Assembly (NCBI GenBank): GCA_002305255.1
Contig: DBQN01000040.1
Span: 16,100-27,842, forward strand
Source: Firmicutes bacterium UBA1393
Lineage (GTDB): Bacteria; Bacillota; DTU025
DNA: 11,743 nt
Direction: 5' to 3'
Made by a program: the position numbers and the translations under genes. Positions within the stretch are counted from its first letter, which is position 1, and every line of letters begins with the position of its first letter. The notes beneath the pieces are model-generated. The model saw only the letters and a program-made list of their open reading frames with translations, made no database searches and was not told the origin of the DNA. Shown one piece after another: positions 6,179-11,743 of the stretch.

Positions 6179-6672
6179 CCGCCCATCGCCTCCAGAATCG
6201 ACTCATACCTGGCGCCATGCGCCCTAAACTCCAACTCGCGCCTGTCGCCGCTATCGCCGGTGTCACCGGTGTCGCCGGCACCCGGGGCTGTGATGCTCAC
6301 ATCCAGCCTGTCGATTTCGTTGAGGTAGCGGTATACCTGCGGCCACTCGATCAGTGCTACGCCGTCGCCGCCGATGTACTCAGTTAGCCCCGCGTCTTCC
6401 ACGTCATCGGGACCTGACAGCCTGTACAGGTCAAGATGGTATATCGGGCGCCTGCCGGAGTACTCTCGGGCCAGCGTGAACGTGGGACTCGCGACCCGCG
6501 AGGCATCAGCACCCATGCCTGCCGCGATGCCGCGGGCCAGAACGGTCTTGCCTGCTCCGAGCTCGCCTCTTAGGCAGACTATGTCGCCAGACTCAAGAAG
6601 CCTGCCGAGCTTATAGCCGATGGCGGCCGTATCGGCAGGCGACTCCGACACCGCGCGGAAGACATGTGCCAT
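6172..6672 (-). CDS. tsaE: tRNA threonylcarbamoyladenosine biosynthesis ATPase TsaE
   Basis: P-loop ATPase that drives the turnover of the TsaB-TsaD complex. The 166 residues carry Walker A GELGAGKT (36-43), SPTF (62-65), HLDLYR (79-84) and LIEWP (107-111), all typical of the family. The start at ATG 6670-6672 is chosen for the usual N-terminus; AGGGA lies about 10 nt upstream. A GTG 30 bp earlier (6700-6702) would begin almost at the predicted transcription start and is unlikely. Odd: residues 130-143 hold a Gly-Asp-Thr/Ser repeat (GAGDTGDTGDSGD) coded by four 9-bp units, in the strand-loop region near the C-terminus where homologues have a short turn. It is the first gene of the run down to guaA and has its own likely promoter. 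Confidence 0.94.
   Translation of the reverse strand: MAHVFRAVSESPADTAAIGYKLGRLLESGDIVCLRGELGAGKTVLARGIAAGMGADASRVASPTFTLAREYSGRRPIYHLDLYRLSGPDDVEDAGLTEYIGGDGVALIEWPQVYRYLNEIDRLDVSITAPGAGDTGDTGDSGDRRELEFRAHGARYESILEAMGGC
6241..6276 (-). repeat. Four 9-bp tandem repeats inside tsaE
   Basis: Four consecutive imperfect 9-bp units (plus strand cctgtcgcc, gctatcgcc, ggtgtcacc, ggtgtcgcc) encode Gly-Asp-Thr/Ser units in frame. Unit number can change by slippage without breaking the frame. Seen directly; any variability is inference. Confidence 0.8.
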
Positions 6673-6709
6673 TGCGTTCGATTCCCTCTCAGCGCAGATC
6701 ACATCGATA

Positions 6710-6739
6710 ATTATACTCTAGCTCCGGCAAGGCCGTAAA
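6710..6739 (-). promoter_or_regulatory. Likely sigma-70/sigma-A promoter of the tsaE-to-guaA run
   Basis: On the minus strand a perfect TATAAT (6710-6715) is preceded, with an 18-bp spacer, by TTTACG (6734-6739), matching TTGACA at 4 of 6 positions. Transcription would start near 6703, leaving a leader of about 30 nt before the tsaE ATG at 6672. It lies in the gap after the asparaginase stop (6748), so tsaE and following genes can be expressed apart from the asparaginase pair. The hexamers are seen; activity is inferred. Confidence 0.6.
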
Positions 6740-6742
6740 CTG

Positions 6743-6758
6743 CGGGGCTACTGCCCCG
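6743..6758 (-). terminator. Weak hairpin at the asparaginase stop
   Basis: CGGGGC-AGTA-GCCCCG forms a 6-bp G+C-only stem with a 4-nt loop over the asparaginase stop codon. Downstream on the minus strand is CAGTTTACGG, with only three T, so it is at best a weak intrinsic terminator separating the asparaginase gene from the tsaE promoter. Confidence 0.3.
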
Positions 6759-7767
6759 GCTGTAGGCGGAAGCACGGCTGCATCTGACCGACAACCTCGC
6801 GACGGTGATTGCGTATCTGCTGCACCGTGGAGAGGACCTCTGAATTGTCGGCACCGGCGGTCCCCACTCCGAGCTGGTTCAACACCTCTGCTATCGCCAC
6901 CGGAAGCGCCCTGGCGCTCCCGTCTTCCACCTTTATGCAGACTCCGATTCCCTTGTCAAGCATAGCGAAGCACATCAGGCCCTCGGCACCACCCTTGGCC
7001 ACGATCTTGCCCGGAAGCGCCTGCATGAGCCGTGTTGAGAAGTCCTTATCGCCGCCTACCATCACCGGGAACTCAGTCATGGCGGCCCTCACCCTGATGC
7101 CGGCTTCGCGGAACTTCTCAGGCATCGTATCAGGCATTGAGAACCTTGCGTAGGCGTATGCCATGTTCGCCAGTGGCATGCCGAACACTGCGACACCGCA
7201 GCCGTCCACGCCGACAGTGACTTCTTTCGCGTGGAGCCCGCACATCTCGGCCACTGCGGCATGCATGTCGACCTGAACGGGGTGAGAGGCGTCTACGTAG
7301 TTCTCAACCGGATAGCCCATGTGTAGCGCATACGCCAGCATGCCTGCGTGCTTGCCGGAGCAGTTGTTATAGATCGGAGTGACGGGCCGCCCCTCTCTCA
7401 CCAGCTTCTCCGCCTGCCTGCCATCGGTGGGCCGGTGCACTCCGCACGCCAGATACGATTCGTCGAGGCCGATCTTGCCCAGAATGCTCCTCACGGCCTC
7501 CACATGACAGTCTTGCCCATGGTGTGACGCGACCATCACCGCCAGCTCCGACTGGGTTATGCCGTACCTGTCGCACGCTCCTGAGGTTACAACAGGAAGC
7601 ACCTGAATGGGCTTGGCCGATGACCGGTAATAGGTGACATGGTGTGGATCGCCCACACTCCAGATCACATTACCGTCGACATCGACTACAGCTATGAAGC
7701 CGCGGTGGAGGCTCTCGACCATACTCCCGCGAGTCAATGCGGCAAGGGGTACGGAGTTCGCGTCCAT
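6748..7767 (-). CDS. Asparaginase (bacterial asparaginase II / PF06089-type family)
   Basis: Predicted amidohydrolase that converts L-asparagine to aspartate and ammonia. It belongs to the family of R. etli-type asparaginases, unrelated to the E. coli AnsA/AnsB fold. The 339 residues show RSSAKPIQVLP (48-58), SHHGQ (81-85), NNCSGKHAGML (134-144), GVDGCGVAVF (186-195) and a KGGAEG motif near residue 265-270, with conserved Ser, Lys and Cys residues of this family. No signal peptide is seen, so it is cytoplasmic. The start at ATG 7765-7767 is preceded by TAGGAG 5 nt away; a longer reading from 7881 would add 38 residues inside the upstream gene. Only one base separates it from the stop of the PuuD-like gene, so the two are surely cotranscribed. 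Substrate specificity is inferred from family. Confidence 0.88.
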   Translation of the reverse strand: MDANSVPLAALTRGSMVESLHRGFIAVVDVDGNVIWSVGDPHHVTYYRSSAKPIQVLPVVTSGACDRYGITQSELAVMVASHHGQDCHVEAVRSILGKIGLDESYLACGVHRPTDGRQAEKLVREGRPVTPIYNNCSGKHAGMLAYALHMGYPVENYVDASHPVQVDMHAAVAEMCGLHAKEVTVGVDGCGVAVFGMPLANMAYAYARFSMPDTMPEKFREAGIRVRAAMTEFPVMVGGDKDFSTRLMQALPGKIVAKGGAEGLMCFAMLDKGIGVCIKVEDGSARALPVAIAEVLNQLGVGTAGADNSEVLSTVQQIRNHRREVVGQMQPCFRLQPGQ

Positions 7768-7768
7768 G

Positions 7769-8497
7769 TCAGCTCCTACCTTCCCACGCGGCCTCGACCA
7801 GTGCCTCGAAGAGCCTGAGCGAGCTGCCGCACTTGTGATACATACACTCGGGATGCCACTGAACGCCCAGAGCGAAGCCACCCTCGGCCCGCTCTATGGC
7901 TTCAACGACGCCATCATCGGCCGAAGCGCTCTGCACAAAACCCGGGGCCACCGGAGCGCACGCCTGATGGTGGAAGCTGTTCACCCTGAGTCTGCTTTCT
8001 CCCACAATCCGATGGAGCAACGTGCCTTCCTCGATGCTCACCCAGTGAGTCGGGTAGTCGCGAGGAGCACGCACGTCGTGGAGGTGCGCGCCGGGCACCG
8101 CTGACGCGATGTCCTGCACCAGGCCTCCGCCGGCCGCCACGTTCAGCACCTGCGCCCCGCGACAGATGCCGAGCACGGGCACGCCTCGCCTCAGGGCCTC
8201 ACGCGCCAGGGCCAGCTCGAGCCTGTCCCTTATGGGGTTGATCTGCCCCAGGCGCGGATTCGGCGCCTGCCCGAACAGATCGGGATCGAGGTCCGGACCT
8301 CCTGAAAGAACTAACGCCGACCCTGCCCGGAGCAGCTCCGCGGCGGCGGCGTCTGAGCTATCGTAATTCTCTGAAGGCGGCGCCACTAGAGGTGTCGCCC
8401 CTGCCCTGATCACGGCCGAGACGTAGCCGGGATTGAGTGCGACGGCGCCCCCGGCGTCCTCGCGCCAATCGCCGCTGATGATCACAATGGGTTTCAC
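7769..8497 (-). CDS. Class I glutamine-amidotransferase-fold hydrolase, PuuD/peptidase C26 type
   Basis: Related to gamma-glutamyl-gamma-aminobutyrate hydrolase PuuD; such enzymes cleave gamma-glutamyl amides. The 242 residues match the usual size. Features: LVLSGGPDLDPDLFGQ (62-77), the nucleophile elbow GICRGAQVLNV with Cys112 (110-120), NSFHHQA (173-179), and GVQWHPE with His215 and Glu217 (211-217), completing the Cys-His-Glu triad. The start is a GTG (8495-8497) with GGAGG 7 nt upstream; the longer reading from 8536 has no comparable site. It is followed after one base by the asparaginase gene, suggesting a two-gene unit for breaking amide bonds and releasing ammonia or glutamate. No polyamine-degradation (Puu) genes are nearby, so the natural substrate is unknown. 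Confidence 0.88.
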   Translation of the reverse strand: MKPIVIISGDWREDAGGAVALNPGYVSAVIRAGATPLVAPPSENYDSSDAAAAELLRAGSALVLSGGPDLDPDLFGQAPNPRLGQINPIRDRLELALAREALRRGVPVLGICRGAQVLNVAAGGGLVQDIASAVPGAHLHDVRAPRDYPTHWVSIEEGTLLHRIVGESRLRVNSFHHQACAPVAPGFVQSASADDGVVEAIERAEGGFALGVQWHPECMYHKCGSSLRLFEALVEAAWEGRS

Positions 8498-8544
8498 AGC
8501 GTCGCCTCCCAACTGCTGTCGGTGCTTTGCAGGCACACAAACAC

Positions 8545-8573
8545 ATCCGGCCGCAGATAAGCCGCAGCCGGAT
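8545..8573 (-). terminator. Hairpin after ndoA, probable terminator
   Basis: Seven perfect pairs (ATCCGGC with GCCGGAT) extend inward through five further pairs, two of them G-U, to a CTTAT loop. The hairpin begins 2 bp after the ndoA stop and is followed on the minus strand by GTGTTTGTGTG, a T-rich but interrupted tract. It fits termination of the toxin-antitoxin transcript before the PuuD-like gene. I see no convincing promoter in the remaining 47 bp before that gene, so read-through may be needed. Confidence 0.5.
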
Positions 8574-8575
8574 TA

Positions 8576-8935
8576 TCAGATATCCACTAGCCCCAGACTG
8601 ATCTCCACGGCTCGGTCGACTCGCTCCATCAGCTTCGCGTCGAGCGTCGACACCTTCTGCCTCAACCGCGACCGATCAATGGTTCTGATCTGTTCGGTGA
8701 GGATCACCGAATCGGCCGGCAACACGCCGGCTGCAGAGGGCAACTCCACGTGGGTCGGCAACTTGGCCTTGCGTATTCTGCTCGTCACCGCCGCCACTAT
8801 TGTAGTGGGGCTGTAGTCGTTCCCAACGTTGTTCTGCAATACGAGCACAGGCCTTACTCCACCCTGCTCCGACCCGATCACCGGGTTCAGGTCAGCGTAG
8901 AAGATGTCGCCCCTCCTGATCTGAGCATCAGACAT
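8576..8935 (-). CDS. ndoA: Type II toxin, MazF/EndoA-type mRNA interferase
   Basis: Ribosome-independent endoribonuclease that cuts single-stranded RNA at short sequences; the Bacillus homologue recognises UACAU. The 119 residues align closely, from memory, with B. subtilis EndoA: RRGDIFYADLNPV (7-19), GSEQGGVRPVLVLQN (21-35), SPTTIVAAVTS (42-52), KAKLPTHVEL (57-66), DSVILTEQIRTID (75-87) and ISLGLVDI at the end. The catalytic Arg and Thr of the family correspond to Arg28 and Thr51. The ATG at 8933-8935 overlaps the antitoxin gene by 8 bp; the longer reading from 8968 lacks family support. Downstream of alr, as in Bacillus, this toxin is usually core-genome rather than part of a mobile element. 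Confidence 0.95.
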   Translation of the reverse strand: MSDAQIRRGDIFYADLNPVIGSEQGGVRPVLVLQNNVGNDYSPTTIVAAVTSRIRKAKLPTHVELPSAAGVLPADSVILTEQIRTIDRSRLRQKVSTLDAKLMERVDRAVEISLGLVDI

Positions 8936-9215
8936 TATCCAACCACCGCTGGTACACACTGTACGCATCCTCGTCGGCAGTTGCGCATTCCTGAGCCAAA
9001 TCGAGGTTGACCTGGGCCATCTGCGTGTATCCGGTGGCCATCATCTGGATGATCTGGGATCGGGCGCCCTCCGCCACCAGGAGGCGCATGGCCCTCCGCA
9101 CTACCTCGCTGCGGTTGATTCCGTTCCGTGCTCCGAAGGAGTCCACTTCGTCTAGGAGCCCGGTGGGAACAGATACCATGATCCTCTTGGTCTGGTTGGT
9201 CTGGGCCACACCCAC
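8928..9215 (-). CDS. ndoAI: Antitoxin EndoAI, ribbon-helix-helix protein
   Basis: Antitoxin that binds and inhibits the EndoA toxin and probably represses its own promoter. The 95 residues begin with an RHH DNA-binding segment at about 9-50: KRIMVSVP strand, then LLDEVDSFGARNG and NRSEVVRRAMRLLVAEG helices. The C-terminal part (YSVYQRWLDNV) is the likely toxin-binding tail. The start is uncertain: GTG at 9213-9215 is used, another in-frame GTG lies at 9207-9209, and the ATG at 9223-9225 is out of frame. The region just before is G-rich (GGGGGTGTGTGGGTG). A consensus promoter lies only about 20 bp upstream, giving a very short leader. The gene follows alr by 76 bp and overlaps ndoA. Confidence 0.92.
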   Translation of the reverse strand: MGVAQTNQTKRIMVSVPTGLLDEVDSFGARNGINRSEVVRRAMRLLVAEGARSQIIQMMATGYTQMAQVNLDLAQECATADEDAYSVYQRWLDNV

Positions 9216-9235
9216 ACACCCCCATGCTCAACGTC

Positions 9236-9265
9236 ATTATAGCCGTGTGCCAAAAGCCCTGTCAA
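9236..9265 (-). promoter_or_regulatory. Consensus sigma-70/sigma-A promoter for ndoAI-ndoA
   Basis: Minus strand reads TTGACA (9260-9265), 18-bp spacer, TATAAT (9236-9241), a perfect match in both hexamers. Transcription would begin near 9228-9229, only about 13-14 nt before the GTG start. This predicts strong, probably autorepressed, transcription of the toxin-antitoxin pair. Confidence 0.8.
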
Positions 9266-9285
9266 CCGGTGGGTAGACCGGCACA
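9246..9285 (-). promoter_or_regulatory. Nested inverted repeats around the -35 box of ndoAI
   Basis: CCGGT/ACCGG (9277-9281 and 9266-9270, 6-nt loop) lies just upstream of the -35 box. TGTGCC/GGCACA (9280-9285 and 9246-9251) flanks the -35 box and part of the spacer. They could form the antitoxin operator, or a weak terminator for alr since a short T-run (CTTTT) follows. Symmetry is seen; role is inferred. Confidence 0.35.
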
Positions 9286-9291
9286 ATGCGG

Positions 9292-10416
9292 CTAAATGCC
9301 CTGTTGCGACCCTGTGTAAACCCTCGGCACGCGCTTGGATATCCCACACACAACCTCGTAGCTTATAGTGCCCGTGAGCGAGGCTATCTCCTCAGCCGTT
9401 ATCACTTCGTCGCCTTGCCGGCCGATGAGCACGACCTCATCGCCAACCTCAACGTGCTCGTCCTCGTCGATGGCCACCATCATCTGGTCCATGCACACGC
9501 GCCCAACAATGGGCCTGCGCCGACCATCGATGAGCACCTGCCCGCGCGATGATAGCGCTCTCGAGTATCCGTCGGCGTATCCCACGGGCAGCGTGACTAT
9601 ACTCTCACGCCTCCCGCACTTGTATGTCGCTCCGTAACTCACAGTCGTGCCCACGTCCACTGTCTTCACAAAGGACACTCTCGTATGGAATGACAGCGCG
9701 GGCCTGAACCCTCCCTCAAGTGGTGACGTCCCCGACGGTGAGATCCCGTAGAGCAGAGCTCCCACCCTGACCATGTTGAAAGCGGCCGCGGGCACGTGCA
9801 TCACAGCCGCGCTGTTCGCCACGTGCACCACAGGGATGTGGTGTCCCATCGCCTCAAGCTTGTCGAGCAGGCGGGCGAACTGGTCCAACTGGCGGTCAGT
9901 CATACAGTCGTCACACTCGGCGCAGGCAAGGTGCGTGAAGATGCCTTCTATCTCCAGATGGGGCAGGCGCGCCACGCGATCGACAAGGGCGGGGATCTCA
10001 GCGGGCGGCAGCCCCAGGCGACCCATGCCCGTATCCACTTTGATGTGCACCGCCACTCTCCGGCGCAACCTGGCCGCCGCCTCTTCCAGCAGGTCAGCAC
10101 AGCCCTGCGTGGCCACTGTGGCCGTGAGGTCTGCCTGAACCAGCTCCGATGCCTGCCACGGAAAGAGCGTCTCCATGTAGAGAATCGGGCGGGTGATCCC
10201 CGCACGGCGCAGAGCCACACCCTCCTCCACCAGCGCCACGCCGAGGAACTCGGCCCCGGCTCGGATGGCGGCCGCGGCGACCGGCACGGCGCCGTGTCCG
10301 TAGGCGTCAGCCTTTACGACTGCCATCACGGAGGTGTGGGAAGGCAGGGTCTTTCTCACCTCGCGGAGGTTGTCGGCTATCGCATCTGTGTCTATCTCAA
10401 CCCACGTGGGCCGCAC
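9292..10416 (-). CDS. alr: Alanine racemase
   Basis: PLP-dependent enzyme that interconverts L- and D-alanine, supplying D-Ala for peptidoglycan. The 374 residues contain the PLP lysine in VVKADAYGHG (Lys35), VDTGMGRLG (127-135), HVANSAA (198-204), VRVGALLYGISP (217-227), the second catalytic base in SYGATY (Tyr261), LPVGYADGYSR (276-286) and the GRVCMDQMM motif (305-313). The two bases face each other across the dimer. The start is a GTG (10414-10416), 6 bp after the NnrD stop, with only a weak ribosome site (GGTGATC), so coupling is likely. Odd: residues 164-171 read ACAECDDC, a C-x2-C-x2-C motif in the loop after GIFTHLA where homologues I recall have Asp/Glu/Pro without this cysteine series. 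Confidence 0.96.
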   Translation of the reverse strand: MRPTWVEIDTDAIADNLREVRKTLPSHTSVMAVVKADAYGHGAVPVAAAAIRAGAEFLGVALVEEGVALRRAGITRPILYMETLFPWQASELVQADLTATVATQGCADLLEEAAARLRRRVAVHIKVDTGMGRLGLPPAEIPALVDRVARLPHLEIEGIFTHLACAECDDCMTDRQLDQFARLLDKLEAMGHHIPVVHVANSAAVMHVPAAAFNMVRVGALLYGISPSGTSPLEGGFRPALSFHTRVSFVKTVDVGTTVSYGATYKCGRRESIVTLPVGYADGYSRALSSRGQVLIDGRRRPIVGRVCMDQMMVAIDEDEHVEVGDEVVLIGRQGDEVITAEEIASLTGTISYEVVCGISKRVPRVYTGSQQGI

Positions 10417-10422
10417 GCAGGA

Positions 10423-11742
10423 TCACCATCTTTCGAACAAGCTCATGGGCACACAAGGCATACGCTTCCACAGGCCGGCCGGGTCACCCTCAACCAGGGA
10501 AAACGCGTCGGGCACACTGTCCAGTAAATCCCCGGCGGTCATGCCACGTGTGCCCTTCCTGCCAGCGGCAAGGTCGCCGGCGAGGCCATGGCAGAACACT
10601 GCCGAGCACGCCGCTTTGAACACCTCATCGGTGGGCAGAGCAGGCAATGTTCCGGCGCTCTGGCATGAACGACGGGCGGCCGACACGCCTGCGCAGATGG
10701 CGCCCAGCACCCCGGCGAGCACGTCGCCGCTGCCGGCCGTGGCCATCCCGTTGTTGCCTGTGGGGTTCACCGCAAGCCTGCCGTCGGGTGCTGCCACCAG
10801 TGTCCGCGCTCCCTTAAGCACTACCACCGCACCGGAAGCCTCTGAGGCCCGCCGCACCCATCCCACACGATCATGCTCGATGTCAGGTACAGAGCATCCC
10901 ATGAGCCTGGCCAGTTCGCCCGGATGCGGAGTGAGGGCGATGCTGACGCCCCGGCGAGACCACTCCCTCACCGGGCGAACATCACCGTTCAGGCAGTTCA
11001 GAGCATCGGCGTCGAGCACCACGGGGATACCGGAAACCCTCTCCATCACCGCCGCCACGGCTGCGGCAGTGGCTGGCGTATTGCCCATTCCCGGCCCCAC
11101 CACCACGGCATCGACTGACGGCGCCATGGCGGAGGCGTTCTCCGGCCCCAGCGTTACGATCTCAGGATACCGCGCAACCGCAGCAGCCGCCACCGCCGGC
11201 ACCGCCGCAAGGTAGGCTAGCCCCGCCCCTGACCGCAGGCACGACATGGAGGTGAGAACCGCCGCGCCGGGCATAGGCTCCGACCCGGCCAACACCAGCA
11301 CCTTGCCTGCATCACCCTTGTGCATCACGCCACTTCGCGCAGGCAGCAGGGCACGCACGCGGTCGGGGTCAATCATCTCCGCTCTGGGCTCAAAATGCAG
11401 CTCACACCGGGGAAAACCGATATGGTCGACGACGATGCGCCCTGCTGCCGCCGCGCCGGGCTGCAGGAGCAGGCCAAGCTTGGCATGGCCGAAGCTCACT
11501 GTGAGGTCGGCCCTCACGCACTGGCCGGGCACATGCCCTGTGGCCGAGTCCAGCCCGCTGGGCACGTCGACAGCTACTATCTTGCGCGCACACTCATTCA
11601 TCAGTGATATTGCGCCTGCCGCGGGTTGATGAGGAGTGCCGGAGAACCCAGTGCCGAGCAAGGCATCGACAACAACGTCGGCCCATTGGAGATCTGCGCG
11701 GAGCCTGCCGAAGTCGCTGCGGGTATCGCCGCCCGCGCCCGC
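10423..11742 (-). CDS. nnrD: Bifunctional NAD(P)H-hydrate epimerase / ADP-dependent dehydratase (NnrE-NnrD fusion), 5' end outside window
   Basis: Metabolite-repair enzyme: the N-terminal part epimerises R- and S-NAD(P)HX, and the C-terminal ribokinase-like part dehydrates S-NAD(P)HX back to NAD(P)H using ADP. The frame is open to the window edge, with codons before the first visible TTG at 11659-11661 reading LQWADVVVDALLGTGFSG. About 440 residues are present; roughly the first 100 of the epimerase are missing. Epimerase: DALLGTGFSG, VAVDVPSGLDSATG, VSFGHAKLGLL. Dehydratase: HKGDAGKVLVLAGS, VVGPGMGNT, VVLDADALN, TPHPGELARLMG, VLKGARTLV and the catalytic GMATAGSGDVLAG. Odd: a stretch of about 20 extra residues (SAARRSCQSAGTLPALPTDE) sits between GAICAG and the final helices. 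Followed by alr after 6 bp. Confidence 0.93.
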   Translation of the reverse strand, partial: AGAGGDTRSDFGRLRADLQWADVVVDALLGTGFSGTPHQPAAGAISLMNECARKIVAVDVPSGLDSATGHVPGQCVRADLTVSFGHAKLGLLLQPGAAAAGRIVVDHIGFPRCELHFEPRAEMIDPDRVRALLPARSGVMHKGDAGKVLVLAGSEPMPGAAVLTSMSCLRSGAGLAYLAAVPAVAAAAVARYPEIVTLGPENASAMAPSVDAVVVGPGMGNTPATAAAVAAVMERVSGIPVVLDADALNCLNGDVRPVREWSRRGVSIALTPHPGELARLMGCSVPDIEHDRVGWVRRASEASGAVVVLKGARTLVAAPDGRLAVNPTGNNGMATAGSGDVLAGVLGAICAGVSAARRSCQSAGTLPALPTDEVFKAACSAVFCHGLAGDLAAGRKGTRGMTAGDLLDSVPDAFSLVEGDPAGLWKRMPCVPMSLFERW

Positions 11743-11743
11743 G

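Noticed and set aside
7769..8497. The PuuD-like protein as the missing glutaminase subunit of GuaA
   Set aside because: Its motifs (LSGGPDLDPDLFGQ, GICRGAQVLN, GVQWHPE) and length fit the PuuD/C26 family, not GuaAa, and it is 7 kb away behind another promoter.
8576..9215. The toxin-antitoxin pair as a sign of a mobile element
   Set aside because: ndoAI-ndoA directly after alr is the normal chromosomal arrangement in Bacillota; there are no transposase, integrase or flanking repeats.
9796..10527. Plus-strand open frame of 243 codons opposite alr
   Set aside because: It lies antisense to a complete alanine racemase with all motifs; it has low-complexity His/Arg/Gly content and no recognisable domain. 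Such frames are expected in G+C-rich DNA.
10334..11215. Plus-strand open frame of 293 codons opposite NnrD
   Set aside because: Antisense to a well-supported NnrE-NnrD fusion; Ala/Ser/Thr/Pro-rich with no domain and no ribosome site that I can see.
1..11743. CRISPR arrays, tRNA or rRNA genes, insertion sequences
   Set aside because: No regularly spaced repeats, cloverleaf-like segments, rRNA blocks or transposase motifs were seen; the window is almost fully coding on one strand.

Overview
The window is a densely packed, G+C-rich bacterial segment in which every gene I can support lies on the minus strand, so transcription runs from high to low coordinates. The content suggests a high-G+C member of the Bacillota (Firmicutes). 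The evidence is the order alr, ndoAI, ndoA (EndoA-type MazF with its ribbon-helix-helix antitoxin, as in Bacillus), the tsaE-tsaB-rimI-tsaD cluster, a LytR-CpsA-Psr wall enzyme, a ComB homologue and an anaerobe-style two-cluster ferredoxin. The lineage is inferred from gene content only; no rRNA or tRNA is present.

Read in the direction of transcription (11743 to 1): a bifunctional NAD(P)HX epimerase/dehydratase (5' end outside the window) is followed 6 bp later by alanine racemase. A consensus sigma-70 promoter (TTGACA, 18 bp, TATAAT) then drives the ndoAI-ndoA toxin-antitoxin pair, which ends at a 29-nt hairpin. Next come a class I glutamine-amidotransferase-fold hydrolase (PuuD/peptidase C26 type) and an asparaginase of the bacterial asparaginase II family, one base apart. 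A second likely promoter (6710-6739) precedes a nine-gene run: tsaE, tsaB, rimI, tsaD (tRNA t6A synthesis and ribosomal protein acetylation), an LCP cell-wall ligase, comB (2-phosphosulfolactate phosphatase), a 4Fe-4S ferredoxin-like protein, hpt, and guaA (3' end outside the window).

Most junctions in this run are stop/start overlaps or very short gaps, so translational coupling is likely. The longer gaps are 67 bp (tsaD-LCP) and 82 bp (ferredoxin-hpt); the second holds a strong palindrome. No stretch without a gene exceeds about 100 bp.

The most notable point is that guaA encodes only the ATP-pyrophosphatase and dimerisation parts of GMP synthetase. The usual N-terminal glutaminase domain is absent, and its start overlaps the hpt stop codon, so there is no room for it. 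Other points worth a look are an orphan two-cluster ferredoxin next to an orphan ComB, a 9-bp tandem repeat inside tsaE, a Cys-x2-Cys-x2-Cys loop in Alr, and the asparaginase/PuuD-like pair. I found no clearly undescribed multi-gene system; this is mainly a housekeeping region with some unusual variants.
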